Below are positions 21,548 through 30,295 of a stretch of DNA of 32,952 nucleotides, piece by piece (the stretch's first letter is position 1; every line of letters starts with the position of its first letter). The position numbers were made by a program, and so were the translations under genes. Origin of the DNA: Fimenecus sp052273625 (GTDB lineage: Bacteria > Bacillota > Clostridia > Oscillospirales > Acutalibacteraceae); NCBI GenBank assembly GCA_052273625.1, contig DAVZHW010000018.1:1-32952 (forward strand), given 5' to 3'. The notes beneath the pieces were generated by a model. That model did no database searches and was not told the DNA's origin. It saw only the letters and a list, made by a program, of their open reading frames with translations.

Positions 21548-24481
21548 TTATATTCCGATTGTCAATATTTCAAAAGGCTTGTACTCGATTTTATCATTCT
21601 CGAAAAGAACGTCCTCAAGCATATTCAAAACCTTAACGGGCTTCGGAAATTTGAGCGTTCCCCTCTTTCCGTCCTGCTCCGAAAGTCTTACTACAATGTG
21701 CTTTCCGTCCTCGGAACGCTTCATTGCCTGCAGGAACAGACCCGAAAATTTATTAGCGCACGATACATCCGCCTTTGTAAGCGGAACGTTATATTCAAAT
21801 GCCTTATTATTTATTTGAGCGTCAACGAATGAGCCTGAATGAGGCATAAGCATATAGCAAAAATCGTGTTTGCCCATATCGCTTTCAACATCGGGGCGAA
21901 CCGTACCTCTCAAAAGGCTTAACGACATTGAATTTTCGCAAAGTCCTATGCCGTATTTGCCCTCATTTATGAGCGCAACGCCGCCGCCCTGCTCTGCAAG
22001 GTCAACCCATTTATGGCAGCAAACCTCAAAACGTGCTTTCTGCCAAGAGGTGTTGGAATGAGTTTCACGCTTGATATAGCCTGCGCTTGTGTCGCAAACA
22101 GCCTCTCTTGCAAGAACATTGCAATCATACTGCGCTTTTACAAGCCTGCGGCGTTCCTTCCAATCGACAATGTTTTCAATTTCTATTCCTCTCGAACGGC
22201 GGAAAAGTCTGATAATTCTCTTCCATTTGCTTTCGCCGATTTTAACAGTAACGGTAAATTCCGCACTTTCGCTGTCTTTATTGAGCAAACAAAGCTCTTT
22301 TGTAAGCTCGGGGGTAATCTCTTTGTCCTTATAATTCGGGAGAATATCCCAAGCGTCATACACTCCGGGGTTATCTTCGTAGACCTTAAGCTTATTAAAC
22401 TCGCCGTCAACCCATTCTCTGTCGTTTTCCTTATCGAAAAGACTTGCCATACTGCCGTCGGGGCTGAATTTAATCCTATAAAAAGGCGTTTCGACAAAAT
22501 CTCCGAGAGTTATCCAATCCGATTCGTCGGTTGTTTCGTCGATTATATCTCCGTTTGACAAAGCCGGCAATTTCGCAATTGCCCAAAATCCGTTTTTGCC
22601 GTGTCTTACTGTTTTACCGTTTTCATCTTCGATAAAGGTCAGGGAATTTCTGTCAAAGTTCAAGGAGTTAAAATATTTTTCGCCTGAATTTATAATCAAA
22701 TCAAGCTGTTTGTCAATCCACTCATAATCGGCAATCGCATCCTTATATACGGGATTTATATGACTGCCCGGTAAAATATCGTGAAATTGATTTATAAGAA
22801 GCTTTTTATAACATTCTTCAAGCAATTTCGACGGGTATTCCGCACCCGAAGCCGAACGCAAAACAGAAATAATTTCCGCTTCACGGATTTTATATTCAAG
22901 TCTGCGATTATACTGCTTGAGCACGGATTTCGTGGTAAATGTGCCTCTGTGCATTTCAAGGTAAAGCTCGCCGTCCCACTTTTCAAGCTTATCGTTATTT
23001 TTGAAATTCTTTTCAAGGAAATCTTTACCTGAAACATGCTCGGTTTTCGGCATAGCGGAAATTTTATCAAAACGCTTCATCATTTCAAGCATTTCCTCGG
23101 TTACACCGCTGCCGCCGTCTCCGTAGCCGAACATAGACATAGTTTGACCGCCCGTGTTCTTGTCTTGATAAGCTTCCCAATTTTCCTGAATTTGCGAGGG
23201 CATATTCCATGTTATAAAATGAGTCGGCGGAACGCAGGCATATACCTCGCTCGCATCAATACCCTTCCAAATAAAGTTGTTATGCGGAAATCTGTTTGTG
23301 TCATTCCAAGTTGACATCTTATTTGAAACGAAATAATCAATTCCGCTTTTTTTAAGTATCTGCGGTAAAATCCAGCTGTTTCCGAACACGTCGGGAAGCC
23401 AACAGTTATTTACGGTAATTCCGAATTTCTCTCTAAAGTATTTTTGTCCGTAAAGGCATTGTCTTATAAGGCTTTCAGCCGCAGGAATATTGCAGTCAGG
23501 CTCAACATACATACCGCCGACAGGCTCGAACTGACCGTTTCGGATTTTCTCTTTAAGCTCTTCAAAAACGTCAGGGTAATACTTTTCAAGCGTTTCATAG
23601 GTGTATGCCTGCGTATGAGTATATTTGAACTCGGGATACCTGTCCATTAAGCGCAGCTGTATGAGTATTGTACGCAGATTTTTCTGCACGGTGTGTATTC
23701 TTCGCCAATAATACGCAAGGTCAAGATGGGAATGTGCGACAAGTGCCACATCGCCGTTTCCCTTGTAATCTGTGTTTGCGTAAATTACGTTTTCAATGTA
23801 CTCTTTCGCTTCTTTAACGCCTGTAAGATTTTCTTCGTCGTCAAAGCATATACAATTCATTGCATTGTTAAGCTCACGGTTAAGAAAAGCCCTGTAATCC
23901 TCATTGAAATAATCGCTTTCGGCAATATTCAAAAGCACCTCAAAATCATAAACCAAATCAAGCACATCATGATCAACGGTAGCAAGATAAGCACCCTCAA
24001 AAATCTGACGGCAGCCCCTTACCGATAACGATTCCGGATTTCTCTCGTCATCGGGCTTTGAACGGTTATAGCCCTGCATTTCAATATGCAAATCGTCGCT
24101 GTCAACATAGCCTGAAAGCAACACTCTGTCTCTGTTAGGGTCAACGCCGCCGACATATTTGCCGTTGACCTTTATTATTATTTCAGCAGCAGTTTTAAGA
24201 GTGAGCCAAAGCTCTTTTCCCCTTAAATTCTCAGGCACTTTTACGTCGCCCTTTATAAAAGCCGTGCCGTCGGGAGTAAAATACATATCTCCCTTTTTCA
24301 GCGGTCTGTATTCATCGGAATAGTATTCATAATTCATTTCCGAAACCTGCCTTGCGTCTCTAATCTGCAAGGTATCGATTTCGTATTTGTCACGCACTGT
24401 ATATCTTTTAAGCCAACCGAAACGAAGCTGCGTCCACTCCTCGGGGCGCATACTTCTTCTGACTACCTTTATGTGTGCCAT
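21548..24481 (-). CDS. Family 38 alpha-mannosidase
   Basis: 977 residues. An N-terminal beta-sandwich-like region (about 1-235) precedes the GH38 catalytic domain. Zn2+ ligands His250 and Asp254 are in AHSHLDLAYYW, replacing the usual AHxHxDxxWxW. The nucleophile is Asp364 in WLPDVFGNSWILPQIL. A middle three-helix bundle (about 520-590, ending QFHDILPGSHI) and C-terminal beta domains follow, as in bacterial GH38 enzymes. There is no signal peptide, so it acts on imported mannosides in the cytoplasm. The ATG has AAGGAG seven bases upstream. It is the last gene of an operon with a phosphohexomutase and a NifU-like protein, suggesting mannose release linked to sugar-phosphate metabolism. Confidence 0.94.
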   Translation of the reverse strand: MAHIKVVRRSMRPEEWTQLRFGWLKRYTVRDKYEIDTLQIRDARQVSEMNYEYYSDEYRPLKKGDMYFTPDGTAFIKGDVKVPENLRGKELWLTLKTAAEIIIKVNGKYVGGVDPNRDRVLLSGYVDSDDLHIEMQGYNRSKPDDERNPESLSVRGCRQIFEGAYLATVDHDVLDLVYDFEVLLNIAESDYFNEDYRAFLNRELNNAMNCICFDDEENLTGVKEAKEYIENVIYANTDYKGNGDVALVAHSHLDLAYYWRRIHTVQKNLRTILIQLRLMDRYPEFKYTHTQAYTYETLEKYYPDVFEELKEKIRNGQFEPVGGMYVEPDCNIPAAESLIRQCLYGQKYFREKFGITVNNCWLPDVFGNSWILPQILKKSGIDYFVSNKMSTWNDTNRFPHNNFIWKGIDASEVYACVPPTHFITWNMPSQIQENWEAYQDKNTGGQTMSMFGYGDGGSGVTEEMLEMMKRFDKISAMPKTEHVSGKDFLEKNFKNNDKLEKWDGELYLEMHRGTFTTKSVLKQYNRRLEYKIREAEIISVLRSASGAEYPSKLLEECYKKLLINQFHDILPGSHINPVYKDAIADYEWIDKQLDLIINSGEKYFNSLNFDRNSLTFIEDENGKTVRHGKNGFWAIAKLPALSNGDIIDETTDESDWITLGDFVETPFYRIKFSPDGSMASLFDKENDREWVDGEFNKLKVYEDNPGVYDAWDILPNYKDKEITPELTKELCLLNKDSESAEFTVTVKIGESKWKRIIRLFRRSRGIEIENIVDWKERRRLVKAQYDCNVLAREAVCDTSAGYIKRETHSNTSWQKARFEVCCHKWVDLAEQGGGVALINEGKYGIGLCENSMSLSLLRGTVRPDVESDMGKHDFCYMLMPHSGSFVDAQINNKAFEYNVPLTKADVSCANKFSGLFLQAMKRSEDGKHIVVRLSEQDGKRGTLKFPKPVKVLNMLEDVLFENDKIEYKPFEILTIGI

Positions 24482-24492
24482 AGCTTTTCTCC

Positions 24493-24726
24493 TTACTTAT
24501 CCCAAAAATACGGCTTTTTTCTTACAGCCTTAATTTTAACGTCTATGCCTCGGTCTTTTTTTATTTCGCTTTCAATCCAAGCAACGCAGCGTTCAAGTAT
24601 CAGGCACTTTGAGCACTCGCCCTTGAATATAAGCTCGAGCGTTTCGCCGTCAAAGGACGAAAACTCAACCCAGCCTCCGTCCCCTTGAATTTTAGGATTT
24701 ATAACATTAAGTATATAATCTCTCAT
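24493..24726 (-). CDS. NifU-like C-terminal domain mini-protein
   Basis: About 77 residues. It follows the NifU C-terminal (Nfu) pattern: INPKIQGDGGWVEF near the start and GECSKC with Cys38 and Cys41, the CxxC that holds a bridging Fe-S cluster in Nfu proteins; a further Cys is at 47. Nfu proteins carry or pass on Fe-S clusters. The spacing and the LILERC continuation differ from common Nfu (CxGCPSS), so function is less sure. The ATG at 24726 follows GGAGGATAAA; a TTG at 24741 is rejected. It starts one base after the phosphomutase stop and ends 11 bp before the mannosidase ATG, so it is firmly in that operon, an odd place for it. Confidence 0.78.
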   Translation of the reverse strand: MRDYILNVINPKIQGDGGWVEFSSFDGETLELIFKGECSKCLILERCVAWIESEIKKDRGIDVKIKAVRKKPYFWDK

Positions 24727-24727
24727 T

Positions 24728-26368
24728 TTATCCTCCGACAACGCTCGTCAGCTTATCTCTAAGTGCTTTGAGCGTATTTTCCGCTTCGTTTCTATCCGAT
24801 TCACAAACCGAATAATATATTTTCAGCTTCGGCTCTGTGCCCGAGGGTCGTATCGCAAACCAAGTGCCGCCGTCAAAGACAAACTTCAAAACATTCTCCT
24901 TTGGTAAAGCTCCTACACCCTTTGAATAATCGATAACCTCGCTTATTCCGTCAAACATTGCTTTTCCGTCCGCTCTGAAGGTATCCATAATTTCTTTAAT
25001 TCGCTTCGTGCCGTCAATTCCCTTTAGCACAAAAGAATCAAGGCTGTCTATGAAATAGCCGTATTTTGCATATAGACCTTCAAGTGCATCAACAAGCGTT
25101 CTGCCGTTATTTTTATGATAAGCCGCCATTTCACAAATGAGCATAGAAGCGACAACCGCATCCTTATCTCTTGCGTGAGTACCGACAAGATAGCCGTAGC
25201 TCTCCTCATAGCCTATCACAAATTCATTTTCCTTTGATTTTTCGTAAGCGTTTATTCTGTCGCCTATATACTTAAAGCCCGTGAGCGTTTCGACAATATT
25301 CAAGCCGTAGCTTCTTGCTATATTTGCTCCGAGGTCGTTCGTTACAATAGTCTTTACAAGAGTTGATTTATTGTTAAGGCTGTCCTTTTTATGCGAAAGC
25401 ACAAAATCAACAAGCAACGCGCCCATTTGATTACCTGTAATAAGCCTATATTCGCCGTTATGTAAAACTGCCGTGCCTACTCTGTCGCAATCGGGATCTG
25501 TTCCGAGTACAATATCTGCGTTTTCTCTTTCAGCCTGTTCAATTCCGAGTGTGAGCGCATCCTTTTCCTCGGGATTCGGAGAACGCACCGTAGAGAAATT
25601 TCCGTCGGGAAGCTCCTGCTCCTTTACCACCGAAACATTAAAATTACGCAATACCGTTCTTACCGGGATATTCCCCGTTCCGTGAAGCGGAGTATATACG
25701 ATTTTAAGACTTGACTTTTCACGATAGAGCGATTGCGTTTCAACGGCACTTATAAATGCGTCAAGAACATCCTTTCCGACATATTCAAAAAGCCCGTCCG
25801 TTTCTGCCCTTGAAAGCTCTGCGTGCTCGACATTTTTTATATCCGAAACAGCGTTTACATAGGAAATAACCTTATTGGCAAACTGCGGTACAAGCTGACA
25901 GCCGTTTTCGTCATATATTTTATATCCGTTATATTCCTTTGGATTGTGGCTCGCCGTTATAACGATACCTGCCGTGCAATTAAGATATTTCACAGCAAAC
26001 GAAAGTACGGGAGTCGGCATAAGTGTATCAAAGAGATAGACCTTGATTTTGTTATAAGTCAGCACCTCTGCCGCATAGAGAGAAAACTGTTTTGAATTAT
26101 TTCTTGAGTCGTAAGCGATAACCACACTTTTTTCCCCTTGAAATTCATTGTTGAGATAATCGGCAAGTCCTTTTGTCGCCTTACTCACGGTGTATTTGTT
26201 CATTCTGTTTGCGCCTGCGCCCATTATTCCGCGCAATCCGCCTGTTCCGAATTCAAGGCTTTTATAAAATCTGTCCTCAAGCTCTTTTTCATCGGTTATT
26301 TTTTCAAGCTCCGCACGGGTTTCGTCGTCAAACGAAAGCCAATTTTTGTATTCTTTTCTCCATTCCAT
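24728..26368 (-). CDS. Phospho-sugar mutase (alpha-phosphoglucomutase/phosphomannomutase family)
   Basis: 546 residues, the long PgcA-like form. FGTGGLRGIMGAG is at 40-52. The phosphoserine loop is TASHNPKEYNGYK, with Ser140 carrying the phosphate. The Mg2+ loop is GTDPDCDRVG, the sugar loop GYEESYGYLVG and the phosphate-binding RPSGTEPKLKIY near the end. It swaps phosphate between C1 and C6 of glucose or mannose, in the cytoplasm; which sugar is preferred cannot be told. The ATG follows GGAGAG. First gene of the operon leading to alpha-mannosidase, and divergent from the GH36 gene, with which it shares a 115-bp promoter region. Confidence 0.94.
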   Translation of the reverse strand: MEWRKEYKNWLSFDDETRAELEKITDEKELEDRFYKSLEFGTGGLRGIMGAGANRMNKYTVSKATKGLADYLNNEFQGEKSVVIAYDSRNNSKQFSLYAAEVLTYNKIKVYLFDTLMPTPVLSFAVKYLNCTAGIVITASHNPKEYNGYKIYDENGCQLVPQFANKVISYVNAVSDIKNVEHAELSRAETDGLFEYVGKDVLDAFISAVETQSLYREKSSLKIVYTPLHGTGNIPVRTVLRNFNVSVVKEQELPDGNFSTVRSPNPEEKDALTLGIEQAERENADIVLGTDPDCDRVGTAVLHNGEYRLITGNQMGALLVDFVLSHKKDSLNNKSTLVKTIVTNDLGANIARSYGLNIVETLTGFKYIGDRINAYEKSKENEFVIGYEESYGYLVGTHARDKDAVVASMLICEMAAYHKNNGRTLVDALEGLYAKYGYFIDSLDSFVLKGIDGTKRIKEIMDTFRADGKAMFDGISEVIDYSKGVGALPKENVLKFVFDGGTWFAIRPSGTEPKLKIYYSVCESDRNEAENTLKALRDKLTSVVGG

Positions 26369-26393
26369 AGTTCTCTCCGCCTTTCAATTGAAA

Positions 26394-26422
26394 ATTTTAT
26401 CACAATGATTTTTCACAGTCAA
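26394..26422 (-). promoter_or_regulatory. Promoter of the phosphomutase / mannosidase operon
   Basis: Minus strand: TTGACT (26417-26422), 17-bp gap, TAAAAT (26394-26399). It lies back to back with the GH36 promoter, with only 8 bp between the two -35 boxes. Confidence 0.75.
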
Positions 26423-26430
26423 TAAAACAG

Positions 26431-26458
26431 TTGCTTTAATTTCAAAAATTGGTATAAT
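26431..26458 (+). promoter_or_regulatory. Promoter of the GH36 alpha-galactosidase-like gene
   Basis: Plus strand: TTGCTT (26431-26436), 16-bp gap, TATAAT (26453-26458) with an extended TGG directly before it. Divergent from the phosphomutase promoter, so one regulator could act on both. Confidence 0.75.
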
Positions 26459-26483
26459 AAAGGAAAGGTTAGGAGGCTTTTTT

Positions 26484-28127
26484 ATGGAAAAGTTCAAATT
26501 AAATATTGAGTACAAAGCAGGCAACACCGTTTACAAGACAAATCTTTTTGAAACGCCCGATTTCAAAATTGATTATAAAGCGTCAACACAGCGCATAAGA
26601 CTTGATCTTAAAACGAAGGTGCCGATTGAAATTCTCAATCTCACAGTTACGGTGCCTTATGTTTTTGATGTTGATGACAGGGTTTTTCCCAACGGCTATC
26701 AATCTTGGACCGACTGTCGTGAAATGTTCGTAAATGAAGTTCCTCAGCACACGGTTTTGCCGACAACCCTTGCTTTCCGTCACACTCTTTTCGGCGCTTC
26801 GGGGTCTTATAATTTCACCGAAAACATTAAGACTCCCGGTGTATTCACAGCATTTTCTTATCTTTATGTCAGAAACGGCTCTGAATACGATTTGTTTGCT
26901 TCTTTGAGTGAGCGAAACGGTTACACAATTATAAGAACAGATTGTGAAAAGGGCGAAATTAACATTATTAAAGACCTTGAGGGCGTTGTTTATAACGGCG
27001 AATACAATATCTTTGATGTTGTAAACTTAAAGGGCGAAGAAGACGAAGTCTTTGACAAGTGGTTTGCTCTTATGAATATCAAGAAGCCTACCGCAAAGGT
27101 TAAAAACGGCTATACAACCTGGTACAATTACTATTGGCGCATAAACGAGCAAATCGTTACAGATGACCTTGAAGCACTTTCAAAAATTGATGCCGATGTT
27201 GATATTTTCCAAATTGATGACGGTTATCAGACAGCAACAGGCGATTGGCTTTCGATTGATTTCAAGAAATTCCCTCACGGAATGAAAGCAGAAGCAGACG
27301 CCATTCACAAAAAAGGTATGCTTGCAGGTCTTTGGCTTGCTCCGTTCGGTGCTAAATTCACTTCGGATGTTTTGAGAACTCATCCCGATTGGTTTATAAA
27401 AGGAAAAAACGGTATTCCCGTTACCTGCGGTCCTAACTGGGGCGGCTTCTGTGCGCTTGATATTGAAATCCCCGAAGCGAGAGAGTATATTAAACATTGC
27501 TTTGACGTTATATTGAACGATTGGGGATTTGACCTTGTAAAGCTCGACTTCTTGTATGCAGCTTGCCAAATTCCGAACCACAACAAAACAAGAGGTCAGT
27601 TAATGTGCGAGGCTATGGATTTCTTGAGAGAATGCGTCGGCGACAAGCAGATTTTAGGCTGCGGCGTTCCGCTTATGCCCTCATTCGGCAAAGTTGACTA
27701 TTGCAGAATCGGTGCGGATATGGATCTTCGTTGGGACAGCCAAACCTTTACTCACAGAGAATTTGTTTCAACCAAAAACACTCTCGGAAACTCAATTTTC
27801 CGCCGTCAGTTAAACGACAGAGCGTTCTTAAACGACCCTGACGTTTTCCTGCTCCGTGATGACAATATGCATTGCACCTTTGAGCAGAGAAAAATCATTG
27901 CTACCGTAAACAAGCTTTTCGGAAGCGTGCTTTTCACATCCGATAATGTCGGCGATTACAGACAGGAACAGCTTGACGAGCTTCTCAAGGTGTTCTCAAA
28001 GGATGATATTAAAATTCTCCGTGCTGAATTTATGTATGATAACAGACGGGTAATTGATATTGACTATATCATCAATGAAAAGTTTGAAAACTTCCGCTTT
28101 GACCTTGAAAACGGTAAAATCTTATAA
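26484..28127 (+). CDS. Intracellular GH36-type alpha-galactosidase-like enzyme
   Basis: 547 residues. An N-terminal beta domain (about 1-200, with NGYQSWTD) precedes a clan GH-D TIM barrel: GYTTWYNYYWRI, FQIDDGYQTATGDW (243-255), LAGLWLAPF, the nucleophile Asp355 in VKLDFLY and the acid/base Asp412 in RIGADMDLRWD. No signal peptide. It is shorter than classical GH36 (about 700 residues), so it may be a short subgroup; other alpha-linked substrates (for example alpha-N-acetylgalactosaminide) are possible. ATG with GGAGG eight bases upstream. One of only two plus-strand genes in the window, divergent from the mannosidase operon, which supports joint glycan use. Confidence 0.88.
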   Translation: MEKFKLNIEYKAGNTVYKTNLFETPDFKIDYKASTQRIRLDLKTKVPIEILNLTVTVPYVFDVDDRVFPNGYQSWTDCREMFVNEVPQHTVLPTTLAFRHTLFGASGSYNFTENIKTPGVFTAFSYLYVRNGSEYDLFASLSERNGYTIIRTDCEKGEINIIKDLEGVVYNGEYNIFDVVNLKGEEDEVFDKWFALMNIKKPTAKVKNGYTTWYNYYWRINEQIVTDDLEALSKIDADVDIFQIDDGYQTATGDWLSIDFKKFPHGMKAEADAIHKKGMLAGLWLAPFGAKFTSDVLRTHPDWFIKGKNGIPVTCGPNWGGFCALDIEIPEAREYIKHCFDVILNDWGFDLVKLDFLYAACQIPNHNKTRGQLMCEAMDFLRECVGDKQILGCGVPLMPSFGKVDYCRIGADMDLRWDSQTFTHREFVSTKNTLGNSIFRRQLNDRAFLNDPDVFLLRDDNMHCTFEQRKIIATVNKLFGSVLFTSDNVGDYRQEQLDELLKVFSKDDIKILRAEFMYDNRRVIDIDYIINEKFENFRFDLENGKIL

Positions 28128-28140
28128 TTTGAAACCATAT

Positions 28141-28173
28141 AAAAACGGCTTGATTACGAATCAAGCCGTTTTT
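28141..28173. terminator. Bidirectional terminator between the convergent GH36 and AlkD-like genes
   Basis: AAAAACGGCTTGATT (28141-28155), loop ACG, AATCAAGCCGTTTTT (28159-28173): a perfect 15-bp palindrome with an A-tract on one side and a U-tract on the other, so it works on both strands. The GH36 gene ends 14 bp before it and the AlkD-like gene ends 10 bp after. Confidence 0.92.
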
Positions 28174-28182
28174 ACTTATTTG

Positions 28183-28869
28183 CTATTTAATTTTCAGCGT
28201 TTTGAGGTACGCCTTTTGTTTATCGGTTATTCGGTAACTTTCAATTGCTTTTTGAATTGCCTTATTATGACTCCAACGGTCAAGCAGGTTATTTTCAATC
28301 ACTTTAACAGAGCTTTCCCATTGCTTTGCAAGTGCGGTCGCAAAGAACCATGCTTTCATCATATTCAAATAATAATCTTCGCTTCTGACCGTGTATATCT
28401 TTTCAAGATATTCGTCTTTGAAATCTTCATCAAGAAAATGAGTCATAAGCATACCCATAGCAAAGCGTTTCGTATAGGTCTTGTCAATTTCAAGCCAACG
28501 GTCAATATCATTTATAAGCCTGTCCTTATTTTTTGAAAATGCCTTTGGCTTTAACAAATCACAGGTCGCCCAATTATCAACATAAGGCAAGAAATCATCA
28601 AGATATTTGACCGTTTTATCATAATCGGAAAATCCGCAAACAACAAAGCCGTGAACATTGTTTTCCTCATAAAATTTATGAGGGAGGTCAAGCAAAAACT
28701 CGTCAATTTCGTCTCTTTTTGAAAAAGATTTCGCTATGCTTCTTACCTGTGGCGAACGCACTCCGATAATCTTATTTTTATCGTAATCGGGCATTAGCTT
28801 TGATTGGAAATCACGGTATTTTAAGTCCTGACTATTAAAAAGCTCTTCCCTTATTTCATCAACAATCAT
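28183..28869 (-). CDS. AlkD-like DNA alkylation repair protein
   Basis: About 228 residues, all-helical HEAT-like repeat protein of the AlkC/AlkD superfamily. Typical blocks are IIGVRSPQVRSIAK near the start, VDNWATCDLLKPKAF in the middle (the Trp and Asp of the lesion-binding cleft) and KAIQKAIESYRIT at the end. AlkD glycosylases remove N3- and N7-alkyl purines without base flipping. The GTG at 28875 is too close to the ribosome-binding site; the ATG at 28869 follows AAGGTG by five bases. It starts 10 bp after the EFR1 gene, last in a three-gene operon, and ends at the bidirectional terminator. Confidence 0.92.
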   Translation of the reverse strand: MIVDEIREELFNSQDLKYRDFQSKLMPDYDKNKIIGVRSPQVRSIAKSFSKRDEIDEFLLDLPHKFYEENNVHGFVVCGFSDYDKTVKYLDDFLPYVDNWATCDLLKPKAFSKNKDRLINDIDRWLEIDKTYTKRFAMGMLMTHFLDEDFKDEYLEKIYTVRSEDYYLNMMKAWFFATALAKQWESSVKVIENNLLDRWSHNKAIQKAIESYRITDKQKAYLKTLKIK

Positions 28870-28878
28870 ACTCACACC

Positions 28879-29628
28879 TTAAAGGCTTTCAAATGTATAT
28901 CTCGGCTTTTTCGCACTCTTTTTGCCGTATTCGATAGCTTCGGTCGGACAATAGCTTATACAAGCCATACAATGTGTGCAATTACCGTTCCATACAGGCT
29001 TATTGTTTTCAATCTTTATGTTGTTCAGCGGACAAAGACTGACGCACTTACCGCAACCCACACATTTATCGTTTACGAAAAATGCCTTATTCTTTACGCA
29101 CAAGGGATAAAAAATCGGGTTTACAACACTGCTCATAAATCTATCATACAAGTTATTTCTCGGGGTGACAAGTTCTTTGCCGTCTGCTATGCAACCGAGC
29201 ATTTTTTTAATATCATCCTCCGCATTTGCGACAATTTCCCTCGCCTCGTTCTTTTCGGGTACGCCGAACAATGCAATATAATTTTCGGGCATAACAATTT
29301 GTGCCGTGCCCATATACTGTAAGCTCTTCTCCCCTGCCAAAGCTGAATTATACTTTGCGGAATTGCCTATTTCTCCTCCGCAGGTCATAACAAACCATAT
29401 TTTTTCAGCACCTATAAGTTGTACCTTTTCGATAAAATCACTTACAACCGTAGGTATTCTCCAAGCATAGGTCGGAGTTACCAAAACAACGTTTTTCCCT
29501 GTGTCTATATCAGAAAAATCCTCTGCCTTTATTCTGTCATTAAGGCACAACATGTCTTGCTGTGTTTTCTCTTTTATTCTGCTTGCAATATAACGGCTGT
29601 TGCCCGTTCCCGAAAAATATAAAATCAT
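28879..29628 (-). CDS. EFR1-family flavodoxin-ferredoxin fusion protein
   Basis: 249 residues. The N-terminal half is a flavodoxin-like fold with the FMN phosphate loop FSGTGNSRYIA (4-14), TPTYAWRIP and TCGGEIGN. The C-terminal part has two 4Fe-4S ferredoxin motifs, CVGCGKCVSLCP and CTHCMACISYCP. Such EFR1 proteins are common in anaerobic Firmicutes as electron carriers with unassigned partners. Cytoplasmic, no signal. ATG with AAAGGA upstream. It lies 13 bp after the LOG gene and 10 bp before the AlkD-like gene, in one operon. Confidence 0.92.
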   Translation of the reverse strand: MILYFSGTGNSRYIASRIKEKTQQDMLCLNDRIKAEDFSDIDTGKNVVLVTPTYAWRIPTVVSDFIEKVQLIGAEKIWFVMTCGGEIGNSAKYNSALAGEKSLQYMGTAQIVMPENYIALFGVPEKNEAREIVANAEDDIKKMLGCIADGKELVTPRNNLYDRFMSSVVNPIFYPLCVKNKAFFVNDKCVGCGKCVSLCPLNNIKIENNKPVWNGNCTHCMACISYCPTEAIEYGKKSAKKPRYTFESL

Positions 29629-29641
29629 AACAAACTATCCT

Positions 29642-30175
29642 TTAACAACCTAAAATATTTTTAATTTCGTCAAGGCTATCAGCAAAATAAATACCTTTCT
29701 GTTTTTCAATTGTAGAAAGCCCCATTTCAATCATATGCGAAAGTAAAATTTTAAGTCCGTCATAATATCCGTTGAGATTATATAAAATACAAGGTGCATC
29801 AAGGTGTCCGAGAGACACCTTTGACATAATCTCGGAAATTTCTTCAAGCGTACCCGTACCACCCGGAAAAGCGATAAAAGCGTCGCCCAATTCTATCATT
29901 TTATTCTTTCTCTCCGACATATCTTCGGTTATGATAAGCTCTGTAAGTCCGTCATATTGAAGCTCTGCGTCAATAAAGAACTGCGGTTCAACACCGATAA
30001 CCTTACCGCCTGCCGAAAGAACACTACTTGCGATAACTCCCATAAGTCCCGAATCAGACCCGCCGTAAACTAAATCATTACCGCTTTCACCAATCCATTT
30101 GCCAAGTTCCGTTACTGCATCTTTTAAAGACTTATCGTTGCCCTCAAGAGCGCCGAGATATACTGTTATATTCAT
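29642..30175 (-). CDS. LOG-family nucleotide 5'-monophosphate phosphoribohydrolase-like protein
   Basis: 177 residues, Rossmann-like LOG/TIGR00730 fold. YGGSDSGLMG (about 37-46) and the catalytic PGGTGTLEEI (about 104-113) are both present, with ERKNKMIELGDAFIAFPGG linking them as in the family. LOG proteins cleave the N-glycosidic bond of AMP or cytokinin-type nucleotides; in bacteria they may clear damaged or unwanted nucleotides. The exact substrate here is not known. ATG with a modest GTGAGG. First gene of the LOG, EFR1, AlkD operon, with a good promoter. Confidence 0.93.
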   Translation of the reverse strand: MNITVYLGALEGNDKSLKDAVTELGKWIGESGNDLVYGGSDSGLMGVIASSVLSAGGKVIGVEPQFFIDAELQYDGLTELIITEDMSERKNKMIELGDAFIAFPGGTGTLEEISEIMSKVSLGHLDAPCILYNLNGYYDGLKILLSHMIEMGLSTIEKQKGIYFADSLDEIKNILGC

Positions 30176-30206
30176 AAAATATGCCTCACAATTACAAGTT
30201 AACAGT

Positions 30207-30235
30207 ATTTTATCTTTTTAACGGATTAAAGTCAA
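30207..30235 (-). promoter_or_regulatory. Promoter of the LOG / EFR1 / AlkD operon
   Basis: Minus strand: TTGACT (30230-30235), 17-bp gap, TAAAAT (30207-30212). Confidence 0.75.
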
Positions 30236-30254
30236 TAATAAGTAATATTACAGT

Positions 30255-30286
30255 CAAAAATCAAGCGGACAAATGAACTGTCCGCT
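30255..30286 (-). terminator. Terminator after the endonuclease/exonuclease/phosphatase gene
   Basis: On the minus strand AGCGGACA (30286-30279), 7-nt loop, TGTCCGCT (30271-30264), then TGATTTTTGAC. Perfect 8-bp stem nine bases after the stop codon. Confidence 0.82.
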
Positions 30287-30295
30287 AAAATTTAA

